DNA from: Gemmatimonadota bacterium
GTDB taxonomy: Bacteria > Gemmatimonadota > Gemmatimonadetes > Gemmatimonadales > Gemmatimonadaceae
Length of the DNA: 64,000 bases
Reading direction: 5' to 3'
NCBI GenBank assembly: GCA_040388625.1
Contig: JAZKBK010000006.1
Span: forward strand, 234,702-298,701
Of this stretch, positions 51,962 through 60,299 are shown in pieces. A program made the translations under genes and the position numbers. Every line of letters starts with the position of its first letter. Position 1 is the first letter of the stretch. The notes beneath the pieces are model-generated. The model made no database searches, was not told the origin of the DNA, and was given only the letters and a program-made list of their open reading frames with translations.

Positions 51962-53206
51962 ATGGACCGCAGAGTATTCGTGAAGTCGGGAGCGCTCGCG
52001 CTCGTTACGATGGGATTGAGTCCCAGCTTTTTGCGCAGAATGGCGTATGGCATGGAGCTGAAGAACGTCCCCCGGGGGAAGACGCTCGTATGTCTCTTTC
52101 AGCGTGGCGCGGCTGACGGATTGAACGTCGTGGTGCCGCATGGAGAGCAGGCGTACTACGACATGCGGCCGACGATCGCAGTTGCGCGGCCGGGGCAGGC
52201 GGCGGGCGCGATCGATCTCGACGGATTCTTCGGACTGCATCCGTCGCTCGCGCCGCTCAAGCCGCTCTGGGATCAGAAGCTGCTTGCACCGATCCACGCC
52301 GTAGGAAGTCCGAGTACGTCGCGCTCGCACTTCGACGCTCAGGACTTCATGGAAACGGGAACGCCGGACGTGAAAGGAACTCCTGACGGATGGCTCAATC
52401 GTCTTCTCGCGGTGGAGGGGACGTGCCAGCAGTGTCAGGCCGAGCCGTTCCGTGCGGTTGCGATGACGGCGCAGACGCCTCGCATACTCGAGGGACCCGC
52501 CGAGACGATTGCGATGAGCTCACTGGGGGAGTTTTCGGTTCGTGCGACGGGCAGCGAGGTCGAGCGGCTCGAGGCGCTTTACCGTACGGGGAGCGCGGAT
52601 CTCGTGCACGGAACCGGGCAGGAAATGTTCGGCGCAGTCAAGCTTCTGAAAAACGCCAATCCTCAGCAGTACGCGCCACGGAACAACGCCGTTTATCCGA
52701 AAACGCAGTTCGGTCAGCGGCTCATGCAGATTGCGCAGCTCATCAAGTCGAATGTAGGTTTGGAGGTTGCGTTCGCCGACGTTGGTGGATGGGACACGCA
52801 TGTGAATCAAGGGAACGGCACGGGACAGCTTGCGGGACGACTGGACGATTTTGCGAAGTCGCTCGCAGCGTTCACGCAGGACATGGGCGATCAGATGAAC
52901 GACGTGCTCGTGCTGACGATGTCGGAGTTCGGACGTACGGCTCGGGAGAACGGCAACCGCGGTACCGACCACGGCCACGCGACGGCGTTCTTCGCGCTCG
53001 GCGGCGGAGTGAAAGGCGGCAAGGTCTATGGCAAGTGGCCTGGTCTCGCGCCGGAGCAATTGAATGAAGGGCGCGATCTCAAGCTGACTACGGACTTTCG
53101 CACGGTGTTCAGTGAGGTAGCCGTGAAGCATCTTGGAGCATCGCGAGTAGAGAAGATATTTCCCGGATACACGGGCGGGCCGCAAGAGTGGCTCGGGCTC
53201 GTGTGA
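51962..53206 (+). CDS. DUF1501 family protein with Tat signal
   Basis: 414 residues. It begins MDRRVFVKSGALALVTMG, a twin-arginine export signal, which fits export after folding. The DUF1501 body includes LVCLFQRGAADGLNVVVPHG, HPSLAPLKPLWDQKLLAPIH, RSHFDAQDFMETGTP, GGWDTHVNQGNGTGQLA and TMSEFGRTARENGNRGTDHG, the last a sulfatase/alkaline-phosphatase-like metal-site pattern (DHGHA). A hydrolase fold is likely, substrate unknown. It is paired with the upstream DUF1800 gene and followed by a strong terminator. Confidence 0.92.
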   Translation: MDRRVFVKSGALALVTMGLSPSFLRRMAYGMELKNVPRGKTLVCLFQRGAADGLNVVVPHGEQAYYDMRPTIAVARPGQAAGAIDLDGFFGLHPSLAPLKPLWDQKLLAPIHAVGSPSTSRSHFDAQDFMETGTPDVKGTPDGWLNRLLAVEGTCQQCQAEPFRAVAMTAQTPRILEGPAETIAMSSLGEFSVRATGSEVERLEALYRTGSADLVHGTGQEMFGAVKLLKNANPQQYAPRNNAVYPKTQFGQRLMQIAQLIKSNVGLEVAFADVGGWDTHVNQGNGTGQLAGRLDDFAKSLAAFTQDMGDQMNDVLVLTMSEFGRTARENGNRGTDHGHATAFFALGGGVKGGKVYGKWPGLAPEQLNEGRDLKLTTDFRTVFSEVAVKHLGASRVEKIFPGYTGGPQEWLGLV

Positions 53207-53231
53207 GCGGAGAGATGAGATGAGAAAAGAT

Positions 53232-53269
53232 GCGTCCGGCTGGGAAGACCAGCCGGACGCTTTTGTTTG
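53232..53269. terminator. Strong bidirectional intrinsic terminator
   Basis: GCGTCCGGCTGG, loop GAAGA, CCAGCCGGACGC, then TTTTGTTTG: a perfect 12-bp stem with a T-tract on plus. On minus the stem is followed by a T-rich run (upstream plus AAAAGA). It can end both the DUF1501 transcript and the convergent transposase transcript. Confidence 0.93.
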
Positions 53270-53314
53270 TGTGCGCGCGGTTTGAGGTGCGACCGAAGCA
53301 CTCCGGGAGATCAA

Positions 53315-54232
53315 TCAGCGCCAGCGGGGCGTTTCGATCCAGTTGCTCGGGTTGGCGCGGATGTAACGGCGGATGTTCGCGAGGGCACGGTCGTTACGGA
53401 TGATGCACTCGTAATAGTTGCGTTGCCAGAGCCGCCCACGGAAACGCGTCCAGCCATGATCGGTCACGGCGTGGCGATAGCGCGCGGTGGTGAGGGATTT
53501 GATGTGTTGTACGACGTCGGGCAACGCGATGTCGCGCGCGACGACGTTGACGACGGGGTACGGCGTTTCGCGTGGCGTCGTATCGCGCGCGACGACGTGA
53601 ACGACGGGGTACGACGTTTCGCGTGGCGACGAATCCGTAGAGGCAGGCCCCCGTGCCTGCCCACGGCACCCCGGATGCGCCGACCCGCCCAAACCCCCAC
53701 GACGGGGCGTTTCGCGATCGTCGGATCGCGATGCGTTGGATCGCTTTTGCGCGTCGTGTGTGCGTTGGTGTTGGACGGGCGACGGTGCGACACGGCGACG
53801 GGACGGCGTTTCGTTGGTTTCGTCACGTGGGCAGGCACGGGGGCCTGCCCCTACGGATTCGTCATCGTGCGAAACGTCGTACCCAGTGGAGGGCGTCGTC
53901 GCGCGTGGTTCGTCATTACGCGATGTGACGGATCGCGTCGTTAACGTCGTCGCGGTCACCCGACGCAAAACGACGATCGCGTGAATGTGATCGGGCATCA
54001 CCTGGAATACGTCGATGTGGACGCGGGGGTGCCATGAATCCAGGTTCGCGATGACGGAATGCACCATCGACCCGGCTTCGCTGAGGAGCATTCTGCCACG
54101 CGCGATGCGACCGAAACGCGGGGCGCGCTGCTGTGCTACGATCGTTACGAAATACGCGCCTGCATGCGAATAGTCGTAACCTCTTAGTCGAATTGAATGG
54201 CGGCCAACGGCACTGCGTCGCGACGGGCTCAC
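53315..54232 (-). CDS. REP-associated tyrosine transposase (IS200-like, Y1/HUH) with internal REP DNA
   Basis: 305 residues from GTG 54232. Residues 1-91 carry the Y1 transposase N-half: HSIRLRGYDYSHAGAYFVTI, then the HUH pair His82-x-His84 in MPDHIHAIVVL. Residues about 238-305 carry the C-half: VQHIKSLTTARYRH, RLWQRNYYECIIRNDRAL (candidate catalytic Tyr273/274) and RRYIRANPSNW. Between them, residues about 92-237 are low-complexity and encode two inverted REP elements plus a 17-residue tandem repeat (unit TPRETPYPVVNVVARDT). Single-copy RAYT genes are domesticated IS200 relatives that bind and mobilise REP hairpins. A continuous frame and intact HUH motif suggest it is functional. Confidence 0.85.
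   Translation of the reverse strand: MSPSRRSAVGRHSIRLRGYDYSHAGAYFVTIVAQQRAPRFGRIARGRMLLSEAGSMVHSVIANLDSWHPRVHIDVFQVMPDHIHAIVVLRRVTATTLTTRSVTSRNDEPRATTPSTGYDVSHDDESVGAGPRACPRDETNETPSRRRVAPSPVQHQRTHDAQKRSNASRSDDRETPRRGGLGGSAHPGCRGQARGPASTDSSPRETSYPVVHVVARDTTPRETPYPVVNVVARDIALPDVVQHIKSLTTARYRHAVTDHGWTRFRGRLWQRNYYECIIRNDRALANIRRYIRANPSNWIETPRWR
53531..53632. repeat. Two 51-bp tandem repeats inside the transposase gene
   Basis: GTCGCGCGCGACGACGTTG at 53531 recurs as TATCGCGCGCGACGACGTGA 51 bp later. The units then continue CGACGGGGTACG...TTTCGCGTGGCG. The period of 51 bp keeps frame and duplicates 17 residues. Confidence 0.8.
53607..53665 (+). repeat. REP element copy A (59 bp) inside the transposase gene
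   Basis: The arm GGGTACGACGTTTCGC leads to GACGAATCCGTAG and the palindrome core GGCAGGC-CCCCGT-GCCTGCC at 53642-53661. By my alignment it matches copy B in inverted orientation at 54 of 59 positions without gaps. Confidence 0.85.
53826..53884 (-). repeat. REP element copy B (59 bp), inverted relative to copy A
   Basis: The core GGGCAGGC-ACGGGG-GCCTGCCC (53829-53850) is followed by CTACGGATTCGTC and GCGAAACGTCGTACCC. With copy A, 160 bp away, it forms a BIME-like pair. Confidence 0.85.
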
Positions 54233-54366
54233 TTACCGAAAGTGTCACCAACGCGACGACAAACGAGGTATCCACGATGTGCGAGCGTAATCACATCCTG
54301 GCCATGACCACCCAGCGAAGCTTGCAATGTCGTTGCGTCCACGGCTCGGCTCAACACCCCACAACG

Positions 54367-54405
54367 CTTAACCAATTCTTAATACTCGCGTCATCGCCGT
54401 ATAAC
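54367..54405 (+). promoter_or_regulatory. Candidate promoter of the receptor-like gene with CTTAA direct repeats
   Basis: TTCTTA, 18 bp, TATAAC (54400-54405). CTTAACC and CTTAATA are direct repeats spaced 11 bp (54367 and 54378) overlapping the -35, the spacing used by PhoB/OmpR-family activators. The remaining 54233-54504 interval shows no gene. Confidence 0.4.
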
Positions 54406-54504
54406 CTGGAAGTCGTACGTTCGCTTGCGTAGCCATCGGCACCAAGCAAGGCCACTGCGTTGCGCAGCGCCAGGCGCACGTGCAATCCTTTCCGGCGAGG
54501 TACG

Positions 54505-57500
54505 ATGTCTCGACCGTTGTTCTGTGCGCTGGCGTTGGTACTTGGAATCACGCAATCGTTGGCGGCACAGACGTCACCGCCGCTCGGCCGCGATGTGCTG
54601 CATGGTCATATCAGTGTGGATGCCGGCAAGCCGGTCGCCGGCGCAACGGTGACAGTCACCATGGCGCCGGATCGATCGTATCGTCAGACGCAAGCGGATT
54701 CAAGCGGGTACTACGAGATTGTGTTCCCGCAGGGGACCGGCGACTATCTCGTGCATGCTGTTGCTCCGGGCATGGATGCCGCGCGCAAGCGGGTGACGCG
54801 AAGTGGGCGTGATTCGGTGTTCGTCGTCGATCTGCATCTGGCACGCACGGCGGCTCAGCAGCTCGCCGCCGTCAATGTACGCACCCGCAAGCCGAAGCTG
54901 TACGGTGGTGACGACTTTCGCGGCACGCCCGGACCCGGTGCCGTTGAGCACGACACATGGGACGGCGTCGCTGGCTCTATCGCACCGGATCTCGCCGGGA
55001 ATCTTGCCGCCATGCTCACCACCGCACCTGGAACGGTAATGACTTCGAGCGGCACGTCCGTCGCGGGGCTTGATCCGGGGCAAAACACTGCGACGCTTAA
55101 CGGACTGGGGTTTGCCGGAGCCGATGTGTCTCGCAGCGCTGTTACGCACCAGCACATCACGACGTCCACCTACGATCCTGAACGTGGGTGGTTCGGTGGC
55201 GCGCAGGAACAGATCGAACTGGACGAAGATGTCATCGCACCGATTCGCCACGCGCATCTCACGCTCGACGCTCCAGCATTTCAGTATACGGACCCGGCGT
55301 CGCGCGCTCTCGGACAACGGTTCACGCGTCGCGTCGCTAGCATCGGAGGTGCGGACCGCACCCATCTTGACAAGCTCGCGTACAACTATGGACTGACAGC
55401 GTCCCGCCAGATCGATCAACCGGTGTCCCTGTTCACGGCACCTGGCAGCGTGCTGTCGCAATCCGGCATCTCGTCTGATTCCGTCGCGCGATTTGGATCA
55501 GAGCTCTCTGCCGTGGGCCTTTCGAGGCCAACAGCTCCTCGTATTGGCACGCGCACATCCGATCACGTCACTTTCATCGGACAGATCGGAAACGCGCCAA
55601 GCAATTGGGCGACTTTCGAGGATACGAAAACTACATGGACGTTGGTCGGGTTTGGCTCGGTCGATCGGCAGAACAGTGGCAATCTCACGCCGTCAGCCAC
55701 AGCCAGCGCGGTGAGCATTCCGCGGAATCGCGATCTTGCTATGCAGGCGCATCTGGTGAGTCATGTGCGCGACAATGTGCTGACAGAAGGGAGCACAGGG
55801 ATATCGCTCAGTCGTCGCGAGACTCTTCCGGGTGAGCGAATTCCGGCTGCATCTCTCCTGCTCGCGTCAGCGACACCGGCTGACACGAACATTGCGAGCG
55901 CGGTGCCTGTGGCGTTCGGTGGAGCGACGACACAACCCACGATCGACCATTGGACATGGGAGACATCGGGAGCTGTAAAATGGTATCCGCTCTCGCATCC
56001 GACCCACAGACTCAAGCTGTCGGCGGATGCGCGATTGGATGGCAGTCGCGCGCATCAAATACCATCGCTCGGCGCCTTCACATATCAGTCAATCGCCGAT
56101 GTCGCGGCGAATCATCCATCGTCATTTACGCGTCTGCTGAACGCGCCGGATCGATCCGGACGGGTCGGTAATGCGTTCATTGCATTGAGAGATTGGTGGC
56201 GCGTGGGCCAATCGCTGGAGTTGCTCTACGGGCTCAGATTCGAGGGAACGCGATTCCTCGGCGCACCGAACGAAAATGACGCCGTGCGTGCCGTATTTGG
56301 GACTCGCACTGATCACGTGGCGGATGCATATGGCTTCAGCCCGCGGATCGGATTCACCTGGAGCCTTCGCGGTGATACCTATGAGCGCGGCGCCGCTGGC
56401 CTGATTGGCCAAACCTCGGCGTTTGCGCACGGCACTCTCCGGGGCGGCTTCGGTGAATTTCGAAGTTTCATGTCGCCGGATATGGTTGCGGCAACCAGCG
56501 CGCAAACAGGATTGCGTGATGGCGAGTTGATGCTGACGTGTGTGGGAGCTGCCACGCCAATCCCGGAATGGTCAGCGTATCTCGCCAGTACGAGCAACAC
56601 TCCGACGAGCTGCGCGAACGGTACGCCATCGTCTCTTGCGTCCGTGGCGCCCACTGTCACGTTATTCGATCCGGCGTACCGCACGCCGCGAAGCTGGCGT
56701 GGAAATCTGAGCTATACGTCGAGCGTATGGCACGTCAACTACGTACTGGATGGATTCTACGCCCTGAACGTGGACCAGCCCGGTAGAATCGACCTCAATT
56801 TCAACAATAGCCCCGCGTTCATCACCGATGAGGGAAGGCCCGTATTCGTCGCGCCGGGAAGCATCGTACAGGCGAGTGGGATCGTTGCATCGAGCAATGC
56901 TCGCCGTACGGCGAGCTTCGGCAGCGTCTTCGACAATGTGTCCACAAATCAATCGATCAACAAGCGCGCGACGCTCACGTTGTCGCCTGACCTCGACGAT
57001 CTGCAGCGGTGGTTCGCGTCACTGAGTTACAGTCTTTCCAGCACTCGCGCGCGAAGTACCGGCTTCGATGCCGAGACGTTCGGCTCTCCGCTGGAGCGAG
57101 GCTGGGCACGCAGCAGCCTCGACGCAAGACATCAGATCATGGTGCAGGGCGGACTGACTGCTCGTCACCTGACATTCACGATGTTCGGAAGAGTACAATC
57201 CGGCCTGCCGTTCACACCGATAGTCGGCAGCGACGTAAACGGTGACGGACTGATCAACGACCAGGCATTCATCTACGACCCCACCAGGACATCCGACGCG
57301 ACGCTCGCGAACGGAATGCGCGCACTGCTGCGCGGTGCGCAGCCCGCAACGCGGAGCTGCCTCGAGCGACAGCTCGGTGGTCCCGCTGCCCGCAATAGCT
57401 GCGAGGGACCATGGACCGCGATGCTGAATGCACAGATCATGTATCAGGGCAAGCTTCCGTTCACGAGATGGGGATCGGTGGTATTGTTCTTCACCAACCC

Positions 57501-58182
57501 GCTCGGCGGGCTGGATCAGCTCGTGCACGGAGCTGACCATCTGCGGGGCTGGGGGGCGTTCGCGATGCCAGATCCAGTTCTGTACACCGTGCGAGGTTTC
57601 GATCCATCGGCCAGCAGATTCCTGTACGCGGTGAATTCGCGATTTGGCGATACGAGGCCGAATGCGACGGCCTTTCGCGTCCCATTCCGAGTGACGCTGG
57701 ACATTTCTGTAGATCTTGCACCAGATCCGTACGAGAGTTTCGTCAAACGCTGGCTTCGCCCCGGGCGCCACGGATTCGACGGCCCGCGAATGACCGCAGC
57801 CGCGATCAAGCGAAACTACGACAGGATATTGCCGGACCCGTATCGCGCGATACTCACGGAATCTGACTCGCTGCTGTTGACTCGGACACAGGTCGACAGC
57901 CTCACACAGGCCCAGGCAGCGTATCGCAGCGCGCGGGATTCAGTGGTGGTCGATTTCACGACATACCTGGCGAATCAAGGTGACGACTACGACGTCAAAG
58001 AAGCGACCAGGCGCGAGGTTGCCGCCGTCGAAGCAGCAACCGAACTGGGACACGTAAGCATAAGGCGTTCACTGCCGAAGATTCTCAACAAGCTGCAGCT
58101 ACGCATGCTGCCCTACCCCGCCAACCGCCTGTACGCGGCGCCGGGCGACGTGCATGGCACCGAGGCGTTGCGGCAACGTTGA
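54505..58182 (+). CDS. TonB-receptor-like outer-membrane protein with N-terminal carboxypeptidase-regulatory domain and C-terminal helical tail
   Basis: 1225 residues. A signal peptide (LFCALALVLGITQSLAAQ), then a CarboxypepD_reg Ig-like domain (about 30-115: HGHISVDAGKPVAGATVTVT, SGYYEIVFPQGTGDYLVHA), a plug-like part (NLAAMLTTAPGTV, ATLNGLGFAGADVS) and a long beta-barrel region with alternating strands and aromatic turns (YGLRFEGTRFLGAP, SWRGNLSYTSSVWHVNYVLD). The barrel's last strand seems to be FRVPFRVTLDISVDLA near 1065-1080. The remaining 140 or so residues are helical and contain SLLLTRTQVDSLTQAQ near 1120-1135, an LTxxQ-like motif. No TonB box is evident at the mature N-terminus. The ligand is unknown. 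Confidence 0.8.
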   Translation: MSRPLFCALALVLGITQSLAAQTSPPLGRDVLHGHISVDAGKPVAGATVTVTMAPDRSYRQTQADSSGYYEIVFPQGTGDYLVHAVAPGMDAARKRVTRSGRDSVFVVDLHLARTAAQQLAAVNVRTRKPKLYGGDDFRGTPGPGAVEHDTWDGVAGSIAPDLAGNLAAMLTTAPGTVMTSSGTSVAGLDPGQNTATLNGLGFAGADVSRSAVTHQHITTSTYDPERGWFGGAQEQIELDEDVIAPIRHAHLTLDAPAFQYTDPASRALGQRFTRRVASIGGADRTHLDKLAYNYGLTASRQIDQPVSLFTAPGSVLSQSGISSDSVARFGSELSAVGLSRPTAPRIGTRTSDHVTFIGQIGNAPSNWATFEDTKTTWTLVGFGSVDRQNSGNLTPSATASAVSIPRNRDLAMQAHLVSHVRDNVLTEGSTGISLSRRETLPGERIPAASLLLASATPADTNIASAVPVAFGGATTQPTIDHWTWETSGAVKWYPLSHPTHRLKLSADARLDGSRAHQIPSLGAFTYQSIADVAANHPSSFTRLLNAPDRSGRVGNAFIALRDWWRVGQSLELLYGLRFEGTRFLGAPNENDAVRAVFGTRTDHVADAYGFSPRIGFTWSLRGDTYERGAAGLIGQTSAFAHGTLRGGFGEFRSFMSPDMVAATSAQTGLRDGELMLTCVGAATPIPEWSAYLASTSNTPTSCANGTPSSLASVAPTVTLFDPAYRTPRSWRGNLSYTSSVWHVNYVLDGFYALNVDQPGRIDLNFNNSPAFITDEGRPVFVAPGSIVQASGIVASSNARRTASFGSVFDNVSTNQSINKRATLTLSPDLDDLQRWFASLSYSLSSTRARSTGFDAETFGSPLERGWARSSLDARHQIMVQGGLTARHLTFTMFGRVQSGLPFTPIVGSDVNGDGLINDQAFIYDPTRTSDATLANGMRALLRGAQPATRSCLERQLGGPAARNSCEGPWTAMLNAQIMYQGKLPFTRWGSVVLFFTNPLGGLDQLVHGADHLRGWGAFAMPDPVLYTVRGFDPSASRFLYAVNSRFGDTRPNATAFRVPFRVTLDISVDLAPDPYESFVKRWLRPGRHGFDGPRMTAAAIKRNYDRILPDPYRAILTESDSLLLTRTQVDSLTQAQAAYRSARDSVVVDFTTYLANQGDDYDVKEATRREVAAVEAATELGHVSIRRSLPKILNKLQLRMLPYPANRLYAAPGDVHGTEALRQR

Positions 58183-58202
58183 GCGTGCGACCGCACGCGA
58201 CG

Positions 58203-60299
58203 CTAGTGAAATATCCTGTGCAGCAACCCGCCAATCCCCTTCCCGATCTTCTCCACCGCGTTCGGCACCTGTATCAACGTGCTGTCGAGCTGGATCTCCG
58301 GTGGGCCGGAGTGCACAGGACACGGAGTCGTGGGCAGGGTTCCCGGCTTGAAGTACTCTCGCTGCCTGATCGGACACCATTCTGTCGCCAGATATCCTGT
58401 TCGCGCGTCGATCGTCGCCGGAACCATTCCCGCCGGTGGCGCCCATGAATTCGGGGGATCGGGTTCATCCCATCCATTGGTGATGAAATCCGCCCACGCC
58501 GGTGCTGCGAGGCGGCCGCCCGACGCGTTGTATCCAACGGGCCGCGGCGTATCATAGCCGAACCAGAATCCGGCGACGATCGTCGGCGTGAAGCCCATGA
58601 ACCAGACGTCGGTGCCGTCATTGGTCGTGCCGGTCTTGCCTCCAACGAGCCCGTCGACGCCGAGGTCGCGGATGACGTAGCCCGTGCCGTAGTTGACGAC
58701 TGATTGAAGCATCGACGTGATCTGATACGCGTCCTGCGGAGTCATGACGCGCACACGCTGGTTGTCGCTGCTCCATAGCACCTGGCCGTCCGCGGTCTGA
58801 ATGCGGCGCACCAGTCGCGGCGTCACGCGAAAGCCTCCGTTCGCAAACGGTGCATACGCTGTCGCGAGCTCCATAGGCGTGACTTCGAGCGCGCCGAGTG
58901 CCGCGGACGGGACGTTGGGTAGATCGCTGCGGATTCCGAAGCGGTGTGCGGTCGCGATAATCGCTGGAATGCCGACGAGCTGGCTGACGCGAACCGCCGC
59001 CGTATTCTCTGATCGCATGAGCGCGCGACGGAACGTCACATGTCCGCCGTATTCTCCGCCATCGTTCTTCGGCGACCAGATAGTGTTGCCAACCTTGACC
59101 GAGATTGGCGCGTCATCGACTTCGCTCGCCGGTGTGTAGCCTGCCGCGAGTGCAGTAGCGTACACGAACGGTTTGAATGCAGAGCCCGGCTGCCGGTGCG
59201 CGAGCAACGCACGATCGAATCCGCCGCGTTCGAATGTACGTCCGCCAACGAGCGCGCGAATGTCACCTGTGCGCGGGTCGAGGGCCACCATTGCCCCCTC
59301 GACGTGCGGACCGCGGCGCTCGGATTCCTGCTGGATCACCGCCGCCTGGCGCCGGACTGCGCGATCGGCGGCAATCTGCGCTCGCTCATCGAGCGTCGTG
59401 TACACGGTGAGATCGTTGACGTCGCGCGATCCGCCCTTGAGAACGGAATCAACGACATCACGCACCGCGTCGATGGCGTATGAGTCACCGGACATGTCCG
59501 GCCGCCACTCGTTCTTCGCCACACGAAGTGGAGTCTTCACGTACTGACTGTCTGCCGCAGGTGATATGTACCCTTCGCGCGCCATCAGTCCGAGCACGAG
59601 ATTGCGGCGCGCGAGGGCTCTGCGTGGCGAACGACGCGGTGTGTACGCCGACGGTCCTTTCGGCAGCGCCGCGAGCATGGCGCCTTCCGGAACCGTGAGG
59701 TCGCCCACACTCTTGCCGAACAGATCGCGACTAGCCGCCTCGACACCGTAAACGCCGTTACCCAAGTAGATGACGTTGAGGTAGAGCTCCAGTATCTGAT
59801 TCTTGGTGAGATTGCGCTCGAGCAGCCGGGAGAGGCGCATCTCCAGCAGCTTCTGACGAAACGAGCGGCCGCTGTACCGGCGAACGGCGAAGGTGTTTCG
59901 CACGACCTGCATCGTGATCGTGGAAAATCCTTCACGCACACCGCCGGCGCGAATGTTCCGGAGCGTGGCGCGCACGAGCGCGTGCCAGTCGATCCCGTGA
60001 TGGTCATAGAAACGGCGGTCTTCCGTCGCGACGAATGCCCGGCGCACGGGAACTGGAACCGCGCTCAACGGTACATTGACGCGGCGTACGACGGCCAGCC
60101 GGCTGATGAAGTTTCCCTCGCGGTCCAGAACTCGTCCGCCTTCGTCCGGATGAAACGACCGGATGTCGGCGGCGCTGGGGCATCCGTCACCGCCGCAGGT
60201 CGCAAGCCATGCGTCGGACCCGTAAATCGCGACGATGAGAACCGCGATCGCCGCCGTTATATATTGCCTCTTCCCGATTTTGCCGAGCCGTAGATCCAT
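58203..60299 (-). CDS. Class A penicillin-binding protein (PBP1A-like)
   Basis: 698 residues. One N-terminal membrane helix (ITAAIAVLIVAIYGSDAWL). GT51 glycosyltransferase domain with catalytic Glu93 in ATEDRRFYDHHGIDW, then REGFSTITMQVVRN and KNQILELYLNVIYLGNGVYG. Transpeptidase domain with Ser near 372 in PGSAFKPFVYA, SEN in MRSENTAAVR near 429 and KTG in VGGKTGTTND near 553. It polymerises and crosslinks peptidoglycan. ATG 60299 was chosen because the upstream frame has no family similarity. Its start codon overlaps that of the divergent deacetylase (CATG), so its promoter must lie in that gene's 5' region. Confidence 0.95.
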   Translation of the reverse strand: MDLRLGKIGKRQYITAAIAVLIVAIYGSDAWLATCGGDGCPSAADIRSFHPDEGGRVLDREGNFISRLAVVRRVNVPLSAVPVPVRRAFVATEDRRFYDHHGIDWHALVRATLRNIRAGGVREGFSTITMQVVRNTFAVRRYSGRSFRQKLLEMRLSRLLERNLTKNQILELYLNVIYLGNGVYGVEAASRDLFGKSVGDLTVPEGAMLAALPKGPSAYTPRRSPRRALARRNLVLGLMAREGYISPAADSQYVKTPLRVAKNEWRPDMSGDSYAIDAVRDVVDSVLKGGSRDVNDLTVYTTLDERAQIAADRAVRRQAAVIQQESERRGPHVEGAMVALDPRTGDIRALVGGRTFERGGFDRALLAHRQPGSAFKPFVYATALAAGYTPASEVDDAPISVKVGNTIWSPKNDGGEYGGHVTFRRALMRSENTAAVRVSQLVGIPAIIATAHRFGIRSDLPNVPSAALGALEVTPMELATAYAPFANGGFRVTPRLVRRIQTADGQVLWSSDNQRVRVMTPQDAYQITSMLQSVVNYGTGYVIRDLGVDGLVGGKTGTTNDGTDVWFMGFTPTIVAGFWFGYDTPRPVGYNASGGRLAAPAWADFITNGWDEPDPPNSWAPPAGMVPATIDARTGYLATEWCPIRQREYFKPGTLPTTPCPVHSGPPEIQLDSTLIQVPNAVEKIGKGIGGLLHRIFH

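Noticed and set aside
53315..54232. Transposase gene as a decayed pseudogene
   Set aside because: The frame is open end to end and both the HUH pair and the C-terminal Tyr segment are intact, so it is annotated as a gene.
54133..54432. Plus-strand ORF between the transposase and the receptor-like gene
   Set aside because: Overlaps the transposase 5' end antisense and the promoter region; no recognisable motif.
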